Of a stretch of 64,000 bases of DNA, positions 1-11,932 are shown piece after piece; within the stretch, counting starts at the first letter, position 1, and each line of letters starts with the position of its first letter. Made by a program: the position numbers and the translations under genes. Below the pieces are notes generated by a model. The model was not told the DNA's origin. It searched no databases and was given only the letters and a program-made list of their open reading frames with translations. This DNA is from Nilaparvata lugens (lineage: Eukaryota > Arthropoda > Insecta > Hemiptera > Delphacidae), in NCBI RefSeq assembly GCF_014356525.2, contig NC_052508.1, forward strand, positions 61,755,800 to 61,819,799, in the 5' to 3' direction.

Positions 1-900
1 TCAATGAAACAACCCTGCATTGGATTTGTAGACAGATTGGATATAATATTTTTCATTCATATGGTCCTGCATGAAAATTGGCAGTTCGGATATTTTTCCA
101 AGTCTGAACTTGGTTTTCTTGGTTTTCTTACAGTATTAACTCAATATTCGAAACTCAGCAAATTCAAAGAAGGAACATGTTTATGTGAACAACTTATAGG
201 GAATTACTAAAGGCTAGACTATTGAATGCTTTGTAAATAAGAACAAGAATTGAGAGTAATGTTACTGTGTATAATATTGTCAAATACATTCAGAATTATA
301 TAGCTTATTATTTATATATTCCATTTTTATATGAGAATACTGTTACCAGTACTGTGTATAGTATTGTCAAATATTTATAATAAAGTCTGTTATTTACAAA
401 TAATTTTTATAAATACTAGAATTCAATATAAAATACGGTACTATATGGATATGAGTAACACTATAATATAAAAATTGTTTACTGAATTATGAGTTTCTAT
501 TTCAAACGTTATATAGATTTAAAATGACATTATTGGCAGTGATGTATATTTAAGATAATATTATAAAATAAATGTGTTCATATTGAAAAGTCTCTTGTTT
601 ACCTTGTAGCCTTTAGAATTTCATCAGAGCCAAACGTCTTCAACGAGCAGATTAAATAAAAAAGTAATGAAATTATGGTGTCAAATTATCTAAGCATGAT
701 ACCAAGAACTTTAGCACAGTGTGAGTTCAAAAAAATAGGAGTAACTGGGAGATAAAACTGATAGATTTATCACAATAATCATTTAGAATTTAACTTAATA
801 GAATGAGTTAATCAACCGGCTGTCCACATTTGGTTCAAACTCATACCTTTATTGCAAAAAATTTGTCTGCTGACGGTGCCAACCTTTTAACTCTAAAGTA
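1..900. other. AT-rich stretch without a recognisable gene
   Basis: I see no open frame with protein-like composition, no inverted repeat and no tandem repeat here. The short open frame near the left edge has no recognisable domain and ordinary AT-rich composition. Confidence 0.5.
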
Positions 901-903
901 GAG

Positions 904-1075
904 CGTCCACTAGGACGGTGGAGCGGCGCGGAGAATTTCCGAACTGGAATTAACTACATGTGATCAAGTGTACCTCCGTGCACCAGGAGCGCGGCGCGAC
1001 GCGCAGCTCGAAAAGTTTCTAGACATTTCGAGATCGGAACGGCGTCGCGCCGCGCTCTTAGTGGACGGAGGTCAG
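904..1075. repeat. GC-rich foldback repeat
   Basis: Two arms of about 30 bp (about 971-1000 and 1043-1072) are inverted copies of each other, both built around the core GAGCGCGGCGCGACGC. A related motif, GTCCACTAGGACGGTGGAG, lies at 906-924. The block is far richer in G+C than its surroundings. This fits a foldback or MITE-type element; no target duplication was identified. Confidence 0.5.
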
Positions 1076-1127
1076 GTCGAAAAATTCCGCGTTCGGGTAA
1101 CTTCGTGAGGGTTCGGCTGTTTCCGAG

Positions 1128-1423
1128 CTCTGCTTCTTTCGAACATGGCCAGACTATATAGCCATAGTTTTTGTAATTGTTTTGTTGGAAATTAATGCTG
1201 TAGATCAAGTTGCATTGGGCCATTAATAATGATAGTAGAAACGTCTGTCCTGTTATCAGAAACCAACGTTTGTTTTTTTTCAAATTGCAGCCTTTATAAA
1301 TTTTTTCTTGGCCTTGAACAATTTTCTTGCACAGCTGATGAAATTCTTGCAGATGGAATATTGGTTTCACTCTATGAGGAATGGAAGATCCAGTCAAGAT
1401 AGTGTCAAGCAACAATTTTGAAT
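1128..1423 (-). CDS. possible exon, chemoreceptor-like composition
   Basis: On the minus strand a frame stays open from an AG acceptor (the last intron bases are ...TTCTTATAG) at about 1424 to the foldback repeat near 1128. It encodes about 95 residues: an amphipathic basic segment (about LQEFHQLCKKIVQGQEKIYK), then a hydrophobic stretch FLLSLLMAQCNLIYSINF that could span a membrane. This layout recalls insect gustatory receptors, but there is no diagnostic motif, no neighbouring exon was found and no good donor is visible. It may be an exon, an exon fossil or chance. Confidence 0.2.
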
Positions 1424-1429
1424 CTATAA

Positions 1430-2070
1430 GAACAGTAAAGTGCCAAGCCAAAAATCCATTTTTGTTTTATAACTGCACTGAAATGGAATATGAAGCCTTA
1501 TTCTAATTCTTTGAAGTGATTCTCGGGGAACAGGAAATATTGAAATAGAACAAATAGAATATCATTATAATATGGTTTTCAACACAACATAGAAATATAA
1601 CCCAACTGTACACTGAACGATTATTATTTGGTTAATAAATTGTTATGGGTTTCTACATGAATAAAACACTTGAGGCGATTTATACTGATTAGATTTATTA
1701 CTTATAACACTATAACACAAGAAGGTAAACTAGAAACAATTATAAACTGATAACTACCTAATAAATTACCCAGAATTATCACAAGCTATTATAAATAACT
1801 GTTTAAGAACAACTACAAAAGTCTATTATTGATTCTTTATTGATTCTTTATCACAAATGACAATGTATTGCCAGGTCTTGCAAGACCCATTGCATACTAG
1901 CACTACATTATAATGGAAAAAATGAACAATTAACATATTCAGAACAGAAAATAAATATGTAGATGAGAGTACATAACTTTTAGAAACAAAGAGTAGAACC
2001 TATTTGTTTACAGAATAGAAATGAGGAATACACATGAAATTCTATCAATACAAAGTAAATGAAATAACTC
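1430..2070. other. AT-rich intergenic stretch
   Basis: No gene seen. A short duplication (TTATTGATTC repeated) occurs near 1827-1850. Confidence 0.4.
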
Positions 2071-2076
2071 AAATTG

Positions 2077-2137
2077 TCACTCTATTATCACTCTATTGTC
2101 ACTCTATTATCACTCAGTGATAACTCTATTATCTTTA
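2077..2137. repeat. short tandem repeat, TCACTCTATTAT/GTCACTCTATT type
   Basis: About four imperfect copies of a 13-14 bp unit containing TCACTCTATTATC follow each other. A related motif (TATTATCACTTTATCA) continues to about 2172. Confidence 0.6.
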
Positions 2138-2139
2138 TC

Positions 2140-3070
2140 ACTAGTCTGCCACGATTATTATCACTTTATCAATTAGTCTGTCACGATGAGAAGAAGTGAA
2201 CGATCCCGCTGTAGTTTCTCAACTAACTTGCGCCATTTATATATGCAATAGATAATAGAACTTCTAGAGAGGTTGAGAATACAGCAGAATTCTCAAGACG
2301 GTTCTGGTGATGTCGAACACGCCTGACTAATCACAGTGCATGGAGACTTCTAGATCACGCTTGCCAATGGTCAATGGCTCCCCTCACCAAAACTAGAACA
2401 TACGAGAACTATCCAGAAGCCCTCCCCTGCCTCCTCTGTGTTGTTTACCAGAAAACCCTTGCCTCCTGCCATCCTTCCAAAGGCCTTATCCATAACACTA
2501 CCCTCTCCTTAAAACTTTCCTATCCCAGAACAGTCAAAATCCATCCTGAAGGTGTGGCAAGCAATCAAGCTGGTTTCGATGGATCCGCTGGTGTGGCTGC
2601 CCATGGATTCTAAACACAACAGGTAACGCTAATTCCAGTGTCCTTGGAGTTTCTCCCAATCATTGGTCTCACAATCTTTCAGTCCAATCCATCATAGTCA
2701 CAGCCGAGTCAACCTTATTCATAACAATTTAGTGCTGAGCAACACTCACTTCAAATTCGGTTTTAGAAGGTATTTCATTGTTTTCTGCTTGGATGTAGAC
2801 AGGATCATCTTCAGAATTTTGTGTAAATTCATATTTTAAGAATCTTCGGTATCACTCCCAAACATAGGATTTCCTTATTTACATGCCATGTTGCATAGTA
2901 AATGACTATGTTGCTTGACACTCTCTTGACTGGAATCTCCACTTAAAATTTATTGTTAAGGGCGATAACATGATTCATCAACAGAGCACTCCGTGCAAGG
3001 TTTTTATAGCACCACTTTCCAGAGTTATCAGTTTTTTGGACATAACAATATTTTAGAGATGGCAATTATA
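2140..3070. other. non-coding stretch, moderately GC-rich 2370-2620
   Basis: 2374-2613 has an open frame on the + strand and higher G+C than average, with pyrimidine-rich runs such as ACACTACCCTCTCCTT. Neither strand shows a domain. It could be part of a decayed retroelement, but I cannot support a family. Confidence 0.25.
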
Positions 3071-3077
3071 ACAGTCA

Positions 3078-3192
3078 TTTGTATAAAATTGCATGCACTG
3101 TATTATCAATGGACTGTAGTGAAGCTGGCTCTCTTAAAAATGAGAGAAATTAGTTTAGTCACTATATACATTGGTGCATGCAATTTATATTG
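3078..3192. repeat. inverted repeat, possible small MITE
   Basis: The arm TATAAAATTGCATGCACT near 3081 is matched by the inverted arm GGTGCATGCAATTTATAT near 3173. A short open frame running through it (2993-3229) has no domain and I do not call it a gene. Confidence 0.35.
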
Positions 3193-3600
3193 TAGTTCTG
3201 ATTTTTTAATTTATTATTTGGGTACATAAGAGAAGTCCAGAACCAATTTCTTCATGCAAAATTTCCTTGTGCTAGATACAGAGTGGCCCAAAAACCTCAT
3301 ATATTCGGCTCATTTTCCAGTTTTTAGCTATTACTACCAAATCTCGTAATCGGACAGAAAAATTTGCTCTCGCCTTATTTTTAGGATATGAAATTCTGAA
3401 TGAAATGAGATCATTCGGAAATCTCTATCTCCAATGAGTTATGATTTTTCAAAAATGAGTGAAATTTTAAGAAAAAAAATCAATTTTGATGAGTTTTAGT
3501 TTTTGATCAACAATATCTTCCTATTGTTACCATTTAGATGTATAATTCAAAATCCCTCTGATCATAACTTTCGTGCTCTATAATTTGAGATTAGGTAGAG

Positions 3601-4045
3601 CGCTCTATCTCATATAGATTTCCAGGTACACGTAACAACAATGCTCCTGATATTGTGAAAAACACCTAATTTTCAGCTTCAACCATCATCACCAACTACA
3701 TTGTCCACACATTGATATTTCGCGCTCTATCTCATATAGATTTCCAGGTACACGTAACAACAATGCTCCTCATATTGTGAAAAACACCTAATTTTCAGCT
3801 TCAACCATCATCACCAACTACATTGTCCTCACATTGATATTTCGCGCTCTATCTCATATAGATTTCCAAGTACACGTGACAACAATGCTCCTCATATTGT
3901 GAAAAACACCTAATTTTCAGCTTCAACCATCATCACCAACTACATTGTCCTCACATTGATATTTCGCGCTCTATCTCATATAGATTTCCAGGTACACGTG
4001 ACAACAATGCTCCTCATATTGTGAAAAACACCTGATTTTCAGCTT
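3601..4045 (+). repeat. tandem repeat, 122-bp unit, about 3.6 copies
   Basis: The phrase CGCTCTATCTCATATAGATT starts at 3601, 3723, 3845 and 3967, exactly 122 bp apart each time. The copies differ at only a few bases (for example GTAACAACAA versus GTGACAACAA), so the array is young. The last unit breaks off near 4045 inside CCTGATTTTCAGCTTC, where a second array begins. Confidence 0.9.
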
Positions 4046-4049
4046 CTGA

Positions 4050-4710
4050 AACTAATCGTTCACATTTTGCAAACAGAAAAAAGAATGGAAAAAACATCCT
4101 TATTTGCAATGGATGGAAATCGCAAACTATCTGAACATATGATATACAAATTAATATTTAAACTACCTTTATACAATCAAAACTAATTGTTCACATTTTG
4201 CAAACAGAAAGAATAGAAAAATCATCCCAATTTGCAATTGATGGAAATCATAAACTATCTGAACATATGATACACAAATTAATATCTGAACTACCTTTAT
4301 ACAATCGAAACTAATCGTTCACATTTTGCAAACTGAAAGAATAGAAAAAACATCCTTATTTGCAATGGATGAGAACCGCAAACTATGTGAACATAAGATA
4401 CACTAATTATTATTTAAACTACACATATATAATCACAACTAATTGTACACATTTTGCAAACTGAAAGAATAGAAAAAACATCCTAATTTGCAATGGATGA
4501 AAATTGCAAACTATTCGATCATAAGATGCACAAATTTATATCTAAAATACCTTCATACAATCGAAACTAATCGTTCACATTTTGCAAACAGAAAGAAGAA
4601 TGAAAAAAACATCCTTATTCGCAATGGATGAGAATCGCAAACTATGTGAACATAAGATACACTAATTATTATTTAAACTATACATATATAATCACAACTA
4701 ATTGTATACA
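4050..4710 (+). repeat. tandem repeat, about 129-bp unit, five copies
   Basis: The phrase AACTAAT(C/T)GTTCACATTTTG recurs at about 4050, 4181, 4309, 4438 and 4565, and a last partial unit starts near 4696. The spacings are 127-131 bp. The copies are more diverged than in the 122-bp array that directly precedes it. A and C alternate in the units (CGTTCAC and TGTACAC types), which hints at a higher-order dimer. Confidence 0.85.
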
Positions 4711-4747
4711 CTGGCAGATAATTTATAGACTTTTGATGATATTCTCT

Positions 4748-6322
4748 TGTGCCTGACCTTTTTGAAGATGATAAAGAAGATAATTTTGAATAAAATTTAG
4801 AATTTAGAAATAGGCCGACACATCTAGAAAACACCTGAGTCTATACCTAATTCATGCAGGTGAACGGGCTAGAGTCAAGAAAACTTCAATTAATCTTGCC
4901 ATGCCTGATTTAATAGGTTTCTACTATAGAATAACACTACAATTTGAAATAATTGTAAAATACAAACAGCTTCAATAAACATTGGCAACTAAAAGTGAAC
5001 AACAGAAACAACAATTTCATGTTACTTTGTTGACATTCTTCATCTGATTTGGGGGCGCATTACTATCCTTCGTTTAGATAGCAATACGTCACAAAACCAA
5101 ACAATATCAGTCATAAAATAACAAATTAATTTCAACATGAAATTACTCAAGAAAGAAAAGCCCGTTGAACCCAAATTTCGTCGATAGTAACCCATATAAC
5201 CCATTTCATAATAATTTTGAATCCCCACTTTTGATTGACATTCTCGAATGAACCTTTGTTTCACTACACTGCACTTTCGTTGGTCTGTACGTTGCTTTAT
5301 CGTCGGGGTTACAGTACCTTGTTTTTGGCGGTGAACTTTTACCGGTTGAATTTGGCTTGACGGCGACGTCCTCTTACGTCCCTAGACCTGTCGTCTGATC
5401 GGGTGTCTTGAAGCGTTGTTACATAAAGTTGCGGAACCAAAGGGTGGTACATGAAGTTGGTTTGGGGACACACATGAACCGCTGTAAATAAATGTATTAC
5501 AGCATTAATTTCTAATTCTTCCTACAATTCATCAAAAGCTAAAACAGGAGTTATCTATTGATTACAATTAGTTGAATTCTCTCATTCTATTTGAATCCTC
5601 ATTTTATATAGATTTTTATCTTTAAACTACTGATTCTTTGTATCAGAATTAATGGATCTTTCTTCACAAATAATTCAAAAGTTCTGTTATAATTTAATAA
5701 ATTAGCGTTCAGTTAAAAGCCTTAACGCCATGAGAAAACACAGTCAGAAAAATATAAAATTGAGTCTTAAACTCAATATGAACATAATCTTGAAAATTTC
5801 ATTCCAATTTAAAGGCTATCTTCCTGACTCTACAATAATATATCTTCAGCAACAATAACTCGAATGTAACATAAGTAAAAAACTTTCTTCTCTACTTACT
5901 GTACGTACTTCTTCAGAAAAAATAATTATAATTATCTTCCATCACTAATAAACTCAAAAAGACTATTCTCAATCAACATTATCAACTTGAACAATAACAG
6001 GCTTTGTTGATAAAATACTCTTTGATTGAAGCTTCAATCAATTAAACTCCCTAAATTATATTTTAACCTTATTTTACGTACCTTAGCTGTTATTTGAAGA
6101 AACAATTATTCGTACATGATGAAGAAACACAATTAAACTTTTCAGGACATGGCACTACTAGAAAATGTAAACTTTAATAAAAATAAAACTAGCTCCTACA
6201 TTAACTAATGATATAAAATTGTAAACCTGCCCAAAAAGGGCGAAACATAATGACTACATCTTTACTCTCGTAGTGCTCCTAGCAAAGTGTCCTCCAAAAC
6301 GTAATCTGGTCTCTCGGCTGGG
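4748..6322. repeat. dispersed repeat, copy 1, about 1.57 kb
   Basis: The left part (4748-5553) is nearly identical to 17952-18758, and the right part (5716-6322) matches 24777-25382. Here the two parts are only about 160 bp apart; in the OR1 intron they lie about 6 kb apart around a LINE. The minus strand of the left part keeps an open frame of about 70 residues in both copies (5040-5264 and 18267-18467). It starts KQRFIRECQSKVGIQNYYEM and has no domain I recognise. The right end contains CCCAAAAAGGGCGAAACATA. The family is unknown. Confidence 0.7.
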
Positions 6323-6774
6323 GAACTTTTATCGTTATGAATTTCAATAAGATTTATAATCAATCACAAATCCACTTACTAATGTAAATCGCATCGTCGA
6401 CATGACATTGGAACGATCTGCCTTGAAAAATTGAAATTGAATTCATGTATACTGTATTGAGTTACTTTTACCACTTTCTTCATCTTTTTCGTAACCTTGC
6501 GACTGCGGAGTTGTCATATTTTCTCTTTGGTGTGGATCTGTCTCTGGTTGTGTTGACCGTAGTTTTCCCCAATCAGATTTTAGAAAGTATATATGAACTC
6601 CCACATAATCCGTCAGTTTATACTGTGAGACATTTGCTGTAATCAATTGAGGGGGTCAGAATACAAGGGGTCCAAGTGACATTTTTCATTTTTTTGAGTT
6701 AGCTACAGTAATTGATAGCTGAAAGTGGTAAAAATCTTGTATACAAGAGGTTTACAAGAGGTTTACCTGCGTTA

Positions 6775-7580
6775 GTTGTGATACTTTGATTCTTACTTAT
6801 TATGGTTTGTTCCACTCGCAACTAAACTATGGTCTAAGACTTTGGGGTAATAGTAGTGAGGTGAAAAAAGCATTTGTATGGCAAAAAAGAGCTATTCGTT
6901 GTATTGCTGGTTTGAAGAGTCAGGAAACATGTAGGAACAGCTTCATAGATCTGAATATAATGACCCTTCCATCTATGTATATCTATGTCAATTTAATATA
7001 TGTAAAAAAAAATATGAAATTTTTTCATAGACATAGCCATCAACATGAGTATCAGACCAGACACCGAGAAAACCTAGTAACTCCAAGTATCAGGCTACAC
7101 AAGTCACACAGAAGTCACAAGTATCAGCAATATATTTTGTTCAATAAACTACCTCAATCAATCAGAAACCTGCCATATAAAGTATTTGCGCTTACTGTAT
7201 CATACTGGCTGAAAAAACAAGCATTTTATTCAATTGAAGAATTTCTCGCCCATGACTTGAGAAGTTTGACGTACCGGTATGGTTGATGTATCAGCAATAG
7301 TTTTTAATAGATGTTTTCTGATTTATACTTTAAGTATGTTTTTATGTTTGTAATTTATGTTTCAACATGCATACATGTTAATTATGTTTCTTGCATACTT
7401 AATGTTTATGACTATTTGACAGCTTATTGAATAATATGCTCATTTTAATTAATTCTTTTTGACTCGACTGTAATATAAGTCTTAATTAGATTAGTGACTA
7501 CGACCTATTGTACGCTAGTATAAGATAAACTTGTACTGTACTTAATGGCGAATAAAAATCTTGAATCTTGAATCTTGAAT
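6775..7580 (+). mobile_element. 5'-truncated LINE (jockey-like) inside the 6644-8115 transposon
   Basis: The insert holds the C-terminal part of a reverse-transcriptase ORF, a 3' untranslated region, and a 3' tail of repeated ATCTTGA units at about 7556-7580. The tail fixes the + orientation. A related, more decayed copy lies on the minus strand at about 49650-50110. Confidence 0.75.
6786..7286 (+). pseudogene. LINE reverse transcriptase, C-terminal fragment
   Basis: About 160 residues in one frame. The N-terminal part YYGLFHSQLNYGLRLWGNSS is the thumb-region motif of jockey-type reverse transcriptases (Y..L.HS.L.YG...WG). The C-terminal part has NKLPQSIRNLP and YWLKKQAFYSIEEFL, typical of the end of these ORFs. 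Palm motifs with the catalytic FADD and the endonuclease are absent, so this is a dead 5'-truncated copy. Confidence 0.8.
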
Positions 7581-8272
7581 CTATAAGCGTAAGTCTAATC
7601 AGTGTAGAATTTTCAAACTACATTTTCAAACAGCTGTTTATTTAATTTAACAAGCGGTCCAAGTGACTTGGATTCCTTGCTTACAGTTCAACTGTTGCTC
7701 GTATCCATTAAATTAAATTTAACCTTGATTAAGCCATGTCACCAAGCAAAAAATACCTCAAGAACCAATTAGCGAATCAGATAATATTGCAATGAAGTCA
7801 TTAATCATTGTTCAATTGCTAGTAAATTTGATAGATCTATGTGTAGTTAGACAATAGAGTTTTGTTTGGTAAACAAGGGGTACAAGTGATACTTCTTATC
7901 ACTATTTAGCTCATAATTGAGAAAAGAGAGCAACTTGAGACATGAAACTGTACGTTTGATTTGGTAAAAGTATACTGAATAGTTATAGGAATAGGTGAAT
8001 ATCATTTTTATATTCATTTCATGAATGAAAAATTAAGTAAGTAAACATTAGGCTCAATTTTCTCGAAACTAACAATATGTCACTTGGACCCCTTGAATTC
8101 TAACCCCTTCAATTGGTAAATAGAAAGACATTTTTATCTCTTTTCTGTAGAGACATTTTTGTTTTCAACACAATAGGTACTATTTATTCCAATGTTTATG
8201 TAAGTTAAATAATAATGGAAATGTATGTATCCTTTTAAAATTTTTTAGTCAGTACATGTTTTGGCTAAACAA

Positions 8273-8323
8273 AACGTCGGTCCCGACTACCTAAAAAGTA
8301 GTCATCTCTCATCTTCATTCAAA
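8273..8323 (+). repeat. short dispersed repeat, matches 9391-9441
   Basis: About 50 bp beginning CGTCGGTCCCGACTACCTAA is shared with the LINE-like 3' end at 9290-9503. Around it, 8229-8640 weakly resembles 27640-27790 (CCTTTTAAAAT, ACATGTTT(T/C)GGCT, TTTTATTTATATT), so an old dispersed element probably underlies both. Confidence 0.55.
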
Positions 8324-8639
8324 AATTGGAAAACGAAAATCAATCAGTGAATATCAACTTTTTCATCTTTCAGGGAAGGAAAGAATCATTTTAAACTATG
8401 TCTCCTTATGCTCCTTGAAGCGAGGAATTCGAATCTGCAAACAGATTGGAGAAACGAGCTTCCGTTGGAGAGATATGACCTCTTAAATATCTCTTCATTA
8501 TCAACATGTTCTGAGTAAATTTTGAAAGAGTACTTAGATTTATATTTTTATTTATATTAAAGAGCAGCCCTAAAGAAAAAATACAATTTCATGTAGGTTT
8601 TATATAATATTATCAATGATATCAGCACTCTACATTGTA

Positions 8640-9280
8640 ATACTGTTGATGCAGCATAACTGTAATGAAGGGTAAAATTGTATTTTTACGGCAGTTTCTA
8701 GCTGGCGCACATAGCTGATGGTACTCTATCTTGCACGATATAGAATTTATTTATTTGTTGGTACAATTACAAATTAAATTAAAACATGTTTGTGATTTTC
8801 AAAAAAAAACTTCTCGTTCAATTGCAATCTAAAATTGTAAGAATAATGTATTATAGGCTATTTTATAATATATATTTTATTTTAGGGCTTGGATAACTAG
8901 AATTCTAGATAATGAAAGATCTTTCTTCAAGTAATGTTCACAATAATTGAATGTTCATGAAGTGAACAAATCAAGTGAATGTTCATGAAGAATCAATGAA
9001 TTCAAATGAAGAATCTTGATTCTTGAAGTATATTAGCCTCAGATCGACATTTGACAGGCAACAAAAATATATAATAAAATTGTCAAGTATTACTTGAATG
9101 TTATGTTCCGTGGCTTGCCACAAATTATAGGCCTACTAATAAAAATCCAATTTTGGCTGTTCTTCCATAATTATTGCATTATCCAGTTATTTTAAAACAC
9201 ATGATCCACATCCAATTTAATGACAGTAAATTTGTAGAATTACCAATATCATCAATCTCAAAACAATCGTTGAGTCACGC
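8640..9280. other. AT-rich stretch without a gene
   Basis: No protein-like frame seen. The segment AATTTATTTATTTGTTGGTA near 8746 recurs in similar form near 31200. Confidence 0.4.
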
Positions 9281-9289
9281 CAGAGGCCT

Positions 9290-9503
9290 CAGATGTATCA
9301 TGTGCTCCCTGTGAAATTCTACTCCAAAACTGAACCAACCGGGGTTATTTGATATTTCAAATTCCCCGTCTTTCGGAGGAGACGATAAGCCGTCGGTCCC
9401 GACTACCTAAAAAGTAGTCATCTCTCATCTTCATCCCTCTCACTCATTACTCACGCACAAGCCTAAGAGCTTGTGTGGGTATCCCTCAGTATTATTATTA
9501 TTT
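9290..9503 (+). repeat. 3' end of a dispersed retroelement with (ATT)n tail
   Basis: The segment contains TTCGGAGGAGACGATAAGCC, then CGTCGGTCCCGACTACCTAA, and ends in GTGTGGGTATCCCTCAG followed by ATTATTATT. A defined 3' end with a trinucleotide tail is typical of a truncated LINE or SINE. No coding part remains. Confidence 0.45.
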
Positions 9504-10330
9504 GTTGGTTTACTGAGATAATTTACTGAAATTTGGTAAATATTATTATGTTTGGTAAATTATTGGTAGTAGAGAATAAATTCAATTTATTCTCAAATTT
9601 CACATCAGAGCTGACAGCCAGACAATTTATGAGAGAAACACAGTATTATCAAATTATAAAAAATTATTTGTTCAGGAGCATTCAGTGAATCGATAATTCA
9701 ACTATTATTTTGTATAATAATAACTCTGACAACAGAACTGAGCCAGCCAGGTCACTCGATATTATTTTTTATGTATAGTAATAATAACAAGTTTACTTGT
9801 AAGTACCCATAATATATCCATCTCACTGAAGAACGTGTGTCGTCAAGTTTATAAAATCTCTTCAGAAGTATATAAATCAGCCAAATCATGGTTTTCATAC
9901 CATTTTTCCTCTGACCGTTCTGAAGAGTAATCCATTCATGCTCTCATCTCACGAATTGTCTCTTCGAATGATGTCCAGTCAATCAATGATGAACTCGTTG
10001 TTTTCCTTTGCACTGCAGTCTCAATCATGTTTCAACATGAAAAATTGAAATAGAGTCAAGAAGCGTCTCCAAGTTGCAAAAAAATGTCAGAGTTTACGAA
10101 AATCCGCCATGCACAGTTTTAATAATACGTCTCTCGATGATAAATTGTTCACAATGTAGTTCATGATGAAAATTTTAATTATTGTTCTTGAATATTTTTT
10201 ATGGATTGCATATTGGTTTTTCAAATATAAATATAACAAACTTGTAGCTCTTTTCAAATATACGGATAATTTGCGGAGATAGCCACACTGGAAGTTCATC
10301 ACGATCTCAATTACATTCTAGCTTCAGATG
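9504..10330. other. stretch without a recognisable gene
   Basis: AT-rich; I see no domain on either strand. Confidence 0.4.
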
Positions 10331-10332
10331 AA

Positions 10333-10410
10333 ATGGATCCAAAGAAAGGGTTTGGTATAACTGTTCCGGTAGGACACGCAGTGAAAGAATGGTTCCTTGC
10401 CCTTCTCTGT
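10333..10410 (+). CDS. possible short first exon
   Basis: ATG in good context (GAAATGG) opens a 26-codon frame MDPKKGFGITVPVGHAVKEW + FLALLC that ends exactly at a good donor (TGT|GTAAGA). An alternative acceptor (CTTCAG|ATG) lies just before. The composition is protein-like and G+C is higher than around it. No continuing exon was identified, and chance cannot be excluded. Confidence 0.2.
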
Positions 10411-11900
10411 GTAAGACGTCAATAATCTTTTTATTTATATTACTCATGCGTGTCCCAGTGGTTGAAGCTAAAAGTACGCCAATTGTTTAAATAGGCTCCT
10501 CCAGTTTACGGTACCTTTTTCAGCAACTAGCAGGTGTCAAATTCCAATCTTCCATAATTATGCGGATCATTGCCAATCTACTCACCAATACCAGCACACC
10601 GCCATGGCAGTAATCTCTATTATCACCATTCCGCCATGGCATACATTCGATTCGGTTCGCCAAATGTAGGTCACCATCCTACGCACCTATCCACGCACCT
10701 CATGGAAGCCCTTTTAGCTTCATGGGAAGATGGTAAAGATGTTATTTGGAGAGTTAACATTCTGAGCTAGAACGAATACACTGCGCCCACTATATTGAGA
10801 ATGCGATGTGCGAATGAGAAATGACTCAAAACTATGAACACCTATCATGACCTGTCCGAATATGGAAATACATTGCACGATGGAGGATTATTTTAGCAAA
10901 TGACAAAGCAGTTTCTGCGGCTAAATTTTGAATTAGTATTTGACTCTGTGTGCCCCCAGACACGAACGAAGAAGAAGATCTGTTTCTTGAGTCACTTTGG
11001 TCTAATAATTGAAGTGCTCAAACACTATAATTATTACGGTAGCGGTTAATGTTCAAAAAAATAACTACGGTATTTATTGAGAACACAATAATCATAGTCG
11101 ATAGTTTCCAAGATGCCACTCGAATAATGATTATTATCCTCAAAATACAAAAACTGCTAGTTTTCTGAAACACTTTTTCCAGACTGGTATTTTTGAATAA
11201 TGATGTCAATTATGTGGGTGATTGACAAGTTGATTATTTGTTTTGTTTGCTCGGCTGCCTGGTGACCATGCAATTGTCACAATAATATTTCTCCTTGTTT
11301 CTCTCAGTCGTTCTTAGTTCGTCCTGGCAAGTGTTGGAAAGTAAGTTCTTCCAAACTTATTTCTTGGTTCAATATGATTTTTCCAGGACTTACATCAGGT
11401 GATGATGCCCAGGAATCTCGTATGTTGATCGTAGAGATTTTTTCTATTGGTATGGTATTTCAGGCTATTGCTTATTGGTTTAAATGTGAAATTCTCTGTT
11501 ACATAAAAAACGACTTGAAATTGCCTCAACCACACTAAATAATAAAATGATCCACATACCAGTCTCGATTATCATACAATCATAAAGCTATGTAACTGTA
11601 CAAACATGTGAGAGAACATGTTTACTGTTTAAACATGCAACTCTGATTTCTGGCGTCTACTAGAAATCGGTCATTGTGTAGCAAAAGAAATTTAGTAAGC
11701 TATCTTAAATGTTCGATAAATGAATTTGTTCGAGATGAACAATTTGGAGTCGTTTTCTGTATTATGGATTACTAGCCTACCACAACACCCATCAAATTAA
11801 TTACCTACAATACTGTTTGATGTTAAGGTTCAGTGGTTTAGTTTATCATAAGTGTCATCTTAAACTGTTACAATAAATGCCATCTCCAAAGAGTATACAA
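10411..11900. other. stretch without a recognisable gene; possible transcription start near 11306
   Basis: An arthropod initiator word TCAGT lies at 11304-11308 after a pyrimidine-rich run, and a strong donor GTAAGT at 11341 follows 35 bp later. This could be a start site with a short non-coding first exon; OR1 begins 3.8 kb downstream. A short frame near 10570-10770, rich in His and Ser, has no recognisable domain. Confidence 0.2.
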
Positions 11901-11932
11901 CTCTTCCAGATATTTATTTCTTTAAACCTTTA

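Larger units (their letters stand above)
6644..8115. mobile_element. DNA transposon with about 40-bp terminal inverted repeats
   Basis: The left end CAATTGAGGGGGTCAGAATA and the inverted right end CAATTGAAGGGGTTAGAATT match over about 40 bp with about four mismatches; both continue into CAAGGGGTCCAAGTGACAT. Variants of GGTCCAAGTGAC recur internally near 7653 and 7872. The element encodes no transposase. Its only coding sequence is an inserted LINE fragment. I could not fix the target duplication: the flanks GTAAT and GTAAAT are similar but not identical. Confidence 0.7.

Noticed and set aside
954..1451. 165-codon open frame on the minus strand taken as one gene
   Set aside because: Its last 45 codons run through the GC-rich foldback repeat. 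Only the part above about 1128 has any claim to be an exon.
2374..2613. 79-codon open frame on the + strand
   Set aside because: No domain, no splice context and composition driven by C-rich runs. It may be retroelement debris.
3601..4710. CRISPR-like array
   Set aside because: Units are contiguous 122- and 129-bp tandem repeats without unique spacers, in an insect genome.
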